Assembly: GCF_900103215.1 (NCBI RefSeq) | Contig: NZ_FNGV01000010.1 | Span: forward strand, 62,001 to 126,000 | Direction of reading: 5' to 3' | Length of the DNA stretch: 64,000 nucleotides | From: Kriegella aquimaris | GTDB taxonomy: Bacteria; Bacteroidota; Bacteroidia; Flavobacteriales; Flavobacteriaceae | Part shown: piece after piece, positions 62,401-64,000 of the stretch | How the letters are laid out: each line of letters begins with the position of its first letter | How positions within the stretch are numbered: the first letter of the stretch is position 1 | The notes under the pieces: generated by a model | The model's database searches: none | What the model saw: the letters and a program-made list of their open reading frames with translations, nothing else | Told to the model about the DNA's origin: nothing | Position numbers and translations under genes: made by a program

Positions 62401-62497
62401 ACCCGAAGAACACTCGCTTATGCCCGAGGGCCTTCTCGATAAATTGACCGATGAAGATGTTAAGAATCTGTTTGCTTATATCATGAAGAAAGAGTAG
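59408..62497 (+). CDS. PVC-type propeller/HEAT/cytochrome c lipoprotein (putative dehydrogenase)
   Basis: A 1029-residue lipoprotein. I start it at 59408 because SKALYFLKRMILLLVLAVAFYGC is a lipoprotein signal; ATGs at 59375 and 59186 would add residues, the latter overlapping the enolase gene. Residues about 65-450 are the PVC-type propeller with calcium-binding-like DTDGNGSFD and DSDGDGIPDDD. A long HEAT-like helical region (about 470-870) follows, then a cytochrome c domain with CGACH at 909-913. Likely periplasm-facing sugar dehydrogenase with electrons leaving through its own heme. Substrate unknown. Confidence 0.83.
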   Translation: MSKALYFLKRMILLLVLAVAFYGCREDKDKEQVRGLSEIADNEEVANHLTAFEGRGALTDGSEPTPAEEAIKQFEVSSDLDLDLVLSEPLVYQPVEISFDTKGRLWVVQYNQYPYPEGLKIKGIDNHLRVQFDKMPEAPPAGSKGADKITIFEDTDGNGSFDKSTDAITGLNIATSVALGRKKIWVLNPPYLIAYPDSDGDGIPDDDPEIHLQGFGIQDTHAVANSLRWGPDGWLYGAQGSTTTSSVSSAATENVFFQGQAIWRYHPETSVFEIFSEGGGNTFNVEFDSRGNLFSGHNGVGRGPYYKQGAYYHKSWGKHGSLTNPYAFGYLGDMDFEGDNTRFTHAILRYESGELPSRFEGNFIALNPLQGDIILSNAVDNGSSLRTVDKEKIVDTKDVWFRPIDMQAGPDGNIYVSDWYDSRLSHVDPNDTWFKKSGRIYRVKKQNGEVGYKPFDISRYSNEKLIELLRHKNRWFRQKALQVLGEKKDTSMLPDLTDLFLTGKGQVSLEALWAIHLIGGFNEKIALEGLRHQNPYVRMWTVRLLGDRFRISDNEAKALAEISVQENDVEVRSQLAATAKRVQGTVALPIIKGLLLNHDDSEDPDIPMQIWWALESKSESNSAEVIAMFRNKQLWEVPLVKQVLLNRLIQRYIMVPGVENYAATTELFKLAPDKETGSSLMKGLEEGLRGKNYSELPAELIKAIRPYKIHGEGQWAMALRQKDAHAKNEALRAIQNRKTDLAERQSYIRILGQGDYAEFVPVLLEIIGRPESEESNTIKIASLNTLQNYSTDSIGKTVLRLYPYILRENHDVRSTALGLLISRPEWTSSLLDEIEENLTIDKNDLTIDLVNRIKLLGDEKLMERTEKIWPESIRSTASEKTTQIKRYIDLVKSEKGNPESGKSVYQNACGACHRLFGQGGSIGPELTGYERRNYGNMISQVVDPSADIREGYASYTLKTKDGRTIVGFLTSRSEMNVSVKPYGGETMQFSTDQILSMEPEEHSLMPEGLLDKLTDEDVKNLFAYIMKKE

Positions 62498-62617
62498 TGA
62501 ATACCCCATATCCTGTTTTTAGTAACGGATGACCAAAACTCGAATTGTAACTTGGTATTGGCCAATGCAAGAATTCATGAGCCGAATATTATGCAAAAAT
62601 TTAAAAAATGATAAATT

Positions 62618-63580
62618 ATGAAGTCTTCTAGACGTAATTTTATTAAAACGACATCGGCTGTGTCTGCCGGAGTCATAGTAAATCCATCACTTTTTGCTCG
62701 CCAACAAAAAATTCAAGCGCCAAAATACCCTATCTGTGTTTTTAGTAAATGCTTGCAATTTCTTGATTATCCGCAACTTGGAGAAGCACTTGTAAAAATT
62801 GGCTTTAATTCGGCAGAATTATCCGTAAGAAATAAAGGCCACGTTCTCCCCGAAAATGTTGCAAAGGACCTTCCGAAGGCAATAAAAATTCTTCAACAAT
62901 CAGGAATTACCGTGCCCATGATGGTCACAGGAATTAATAATCCTGATGAGCCACTTACGGAAAGAGTGCTCGGGACAGCGTCAGAACATGGTGTAGGTTA
63001 TTATAGGATGGGATATTTACATTATGACCCCAAAAAGTCGATAATGGAGAATCTCGATTCCCATAGGAAAGTATTTGATAAACTTGAAAAGCTCAACAGA
63101 AAATTCGGTATTCAAGGCTGTTATCAAAATCATGCCGGAACAGGTGTTGGTGGACCCGTATGGGATCTTTATTGGCTTTTAAAAGACTTTGACCCTGAGT
63201 ATGTCGGTGTTCAATACGATATACGTCATGCAATTGTTGAAGGGGCGAAATCTTGGCCGTTAGGGTTAGACCTTCTCTCCCCATGGATTAAAACTTGGGC
63301 GATTAAAGACTTTGATTGGAAAACGCTAAATGGAAAATCAATAATAGAAAACGTGCCATTAGGTGATGGTGTCGTAGATTTTGATGCGTACCTTGAGGAA
63401 GCGATCAAGCATAAAATTATTCGCCCGACAACTATCCATTATGAGTATGATCTTGGAGGGGCTGAACATGGTAAGAAAAACCCAACCATGGGAATAGCTG
63501 AAATTTCGAATTATATGAAAAATGATTTGGTTTGGTTAAAAAATAAATATAAGAGTCATAATATCCTCGACCTTTTTTGA
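62618..63580 (+). CDS. Tat-exported sugar isomerase/epimerase-like TIM barrel
   Basis: A 320-residue protein of the xylose-isomerase-like TIM barrel (AP endonuclease family 2) superfamily. The Tat motif SSRRNFIKT opens it. Metal-site-like segments are CYQNHAGTGVGG (His near residue 172), VQYDIRHA (Asp, near 204), WAIKDFDW and IHYEYDLGG (Glu). Such proteins isomerise or epimerise sugars, including 3-keto sugars in recently described pathways, or cleave them by elimination. Last member of the exported cluster, 120 bp after the large dehydrogenase gene. Reaction inferred only. Confidence 0.78.
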   Translation: MKSSRRNFIKTTSAVSAGVIVNPSLFARQQKIQAPKYPICVFSKCLQFLDYPQLGEALVKIGFNSAELSVRNKGHVLPENVAKDLPKAIKILQQSGITVPMMVTGINNPDEPLTERVLGTASEHGVGYYRMGYLHYDPKKSIMENLDSHRKVFDKLEKLNRKFGIQGCYQNHAGTGVGGPVWDLYWLLKDFDPEYVGVQYDIRHAIVEGAKSWPLGLDLLSPWIKTWAIKDFDWKTLNGKSIIENVPLGDGVVDFDAYLEEAIKHKIIRPTTIHYEYDLGGAEHGKKNPTMGIAEISNYMKNDLVWLKNKYKSHNILDLF

Positions 63581-63635
63581 TGTTACTAAGGCCGCAACCT
63601 AGCCGTCGGTAAGGTATTTCCCATTTATACATCGA

Positions 63636-63661
63636 GAAGTCTCAGAAAACCGAGAGACTTC
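63636..63661 (+). terminator. Probable terminator of the exported cluster
   Basis: GAAGTCTC pairs perfectly with GAGACTTC around a 10-nt loop, followed by CTTTATT. It lies 55 bp after the isomerase stop. Confidence 0.6.
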
Positions 63662-63760
63662 CTTTATTCCATTTTCAATATAAATCAAAGGTCAAAGAAT
63701 TTAACTTTCTGTTAAGATTATATTAATGGGTGTGTTAAGGTGAAATCTACAATCTTTTAT

Positions 63761-63768
63761 TAAGTTTG
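63761..63768 (+). promoter_or_regulatory. -7 promoter box of the terminal small gene
   Basis: TAAGTTTG matches TAnnTTTG and lies 8 bp before the ATG at 63777, so transcripts would have almost no leader. Confidence 0.45.
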
Positions 63769-63776
63769 CGAACTAT

Positions 63777-64000
63777 ATGTTAAAAGGTCGCTTAAAACAT
63801 AGCATATCATATTTCTTGCTTGTCCTTTTCCTTTCTGTGAAAATGGCAGGTCTTCACGTATTGTCTCACTCTGATGATAAAGACCATGCGTTAAATTGTG
63901 CTATTTGCGACCATACTACTGCACATAACCAGGTTCCGGTTATCGCACCGGATTTACCGGATTTTAAAGTACATAAATTTGAGGTTAGCTTTCTTCAAGA
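63777..64000 (+). CDS. Exported Cys/His-rich small protein, partial
   Basis: An open reading frame running off the right edge. It begins with a basic segment and hydrophobic helix (SISYFLLVLFLSVKMAG) followed by a metal-site-like stretch (LHVLSHSDD, NCAICDHTTAHNQVP) with two cysteines and several histidines. The pattern resembles small flavobacterial exported metal-associated proteins often found near TonB-dependent receptors, but I cannot name a family. At least 74 residues are visible. Confidence 0.65.
   Translation, partial: MLKGRLKHSISYFLLVLFLSVKMAGLHVLSHSDDKDHALNCAICDHTTAHNQVPVIAPDLPDFKVHKFEVSFLQ

Noticed and set aside
1-64000. Prophage, integrative element or insertion sequence
   Set aside because: No transposase, integrase, phage structural gene or att-like repeat next to the tRNA was seen.

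Overview
The window comes from a marine flavobacterium (Bacteroidota, Flavobacteriaceae, of the Zobellia / Maribacter / Arenibacter kind). The reasons are promoter boxes of the form TAnnTTTG, almost no Shine-Dalgarno sequences, many lipoproteins and Tat-exported enzymes, flavobacterial families of unknown function (DUF4230, DUF4260, DUF4407), M56/BlaR1-like sensors carrying TonB C-terminal modules, and a red-algal polysaccharide locus built around a GH117 enzyme. This is placement by gene content; no similarity search was run.

Region 1 (1-11.5 kb, all +) is a catabolic operon for 3,6-anhydro-L-galactose, the agar/porphyran sugar. It is cut at the left edge. Its order is zinc dehydrogenase (partial), GH117 lipoprotein, KduD-like SDR, S1 sulfatase, aldehyde dehydrogenase, enolase-superfamily cycloisomerase, aldose 1-epimerase, RhaT-like symporter, MFS permease and DgoD-like galactonate dehydratase. 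GH117 releases anhydrogalactose, the aldehyde dehydrogenase oxidises it, the cycloisomerase opens the ring to 2-keto-3-deoxy-L-galactonate, and the two dehydrogenases can invert C5 to give KDG. The kinase and aldolase are not in the window. A bidirectional terminator closes the operon.

Region 2 (11.6-24.3 kb) is mixed. It holds a secreted DUF1080 (3-keto-glycoside hydrolase family) protein, a sugar 1-kinase and nucleotidyltransferase pair, a PIG-L deacetylase, a six-hairpin-like lipoprotein, NDH-2, an 882-residue propeller/HEAT/cytochrome c lipoprotein, homogentisate dioxygenase, a nitroreductase and a DUF456 protein. A compact unannotated small RNA candidate (21,337-21,432) lies in this region.

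Region 3 (24.3-47.4 kb) contains two separate BlaI/M56 sensor systems. One has tandemly duplicated sensor genes and a TPR gene (24.3-29.4 kb); the other is at 42.0-44.4 kb. Each blaI is preceded by two copies of its own inverted-repeat operator. Between them are ruvC, a four-helix-bundle gene set in degenerate repeats, hemW, a cyclase-family enzyme, small housekeeping genes, a membrane-anchored MutS-like ATPase, a DUF457 protein and a DUF5060 putative glycosidase. PhnA is flanked by an intact small membrane protein gene and a decayed paralogue of it.

Region 4 (47.5-64 kb) has an M20 dipeptidase, tRNA-Leu(UAG), a secreted GH32 enzyme and, divergent from GH32 across a LacI-type operator, seven + strand genes whose products all look exported. 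These are three beta-propeller (PVC-type) dehydrogenases, two of them fused to cytochrome c, a Tat-exported HiPIP-like protein, a Tat amidohydrolase, a Tat enolase-superfamily enzyme and a Tat xylose-isomerase-like TIM barrel. This set reads like an oxidative sugar pathway (dehydrogenase, lactonase, dehydratase, isomerase) placed outside the cytoplasm and wired to the respiratory chain. It is the best candidate in the window for an undescribed system. The right edge cuts a small Cys/His-rich exported protein.
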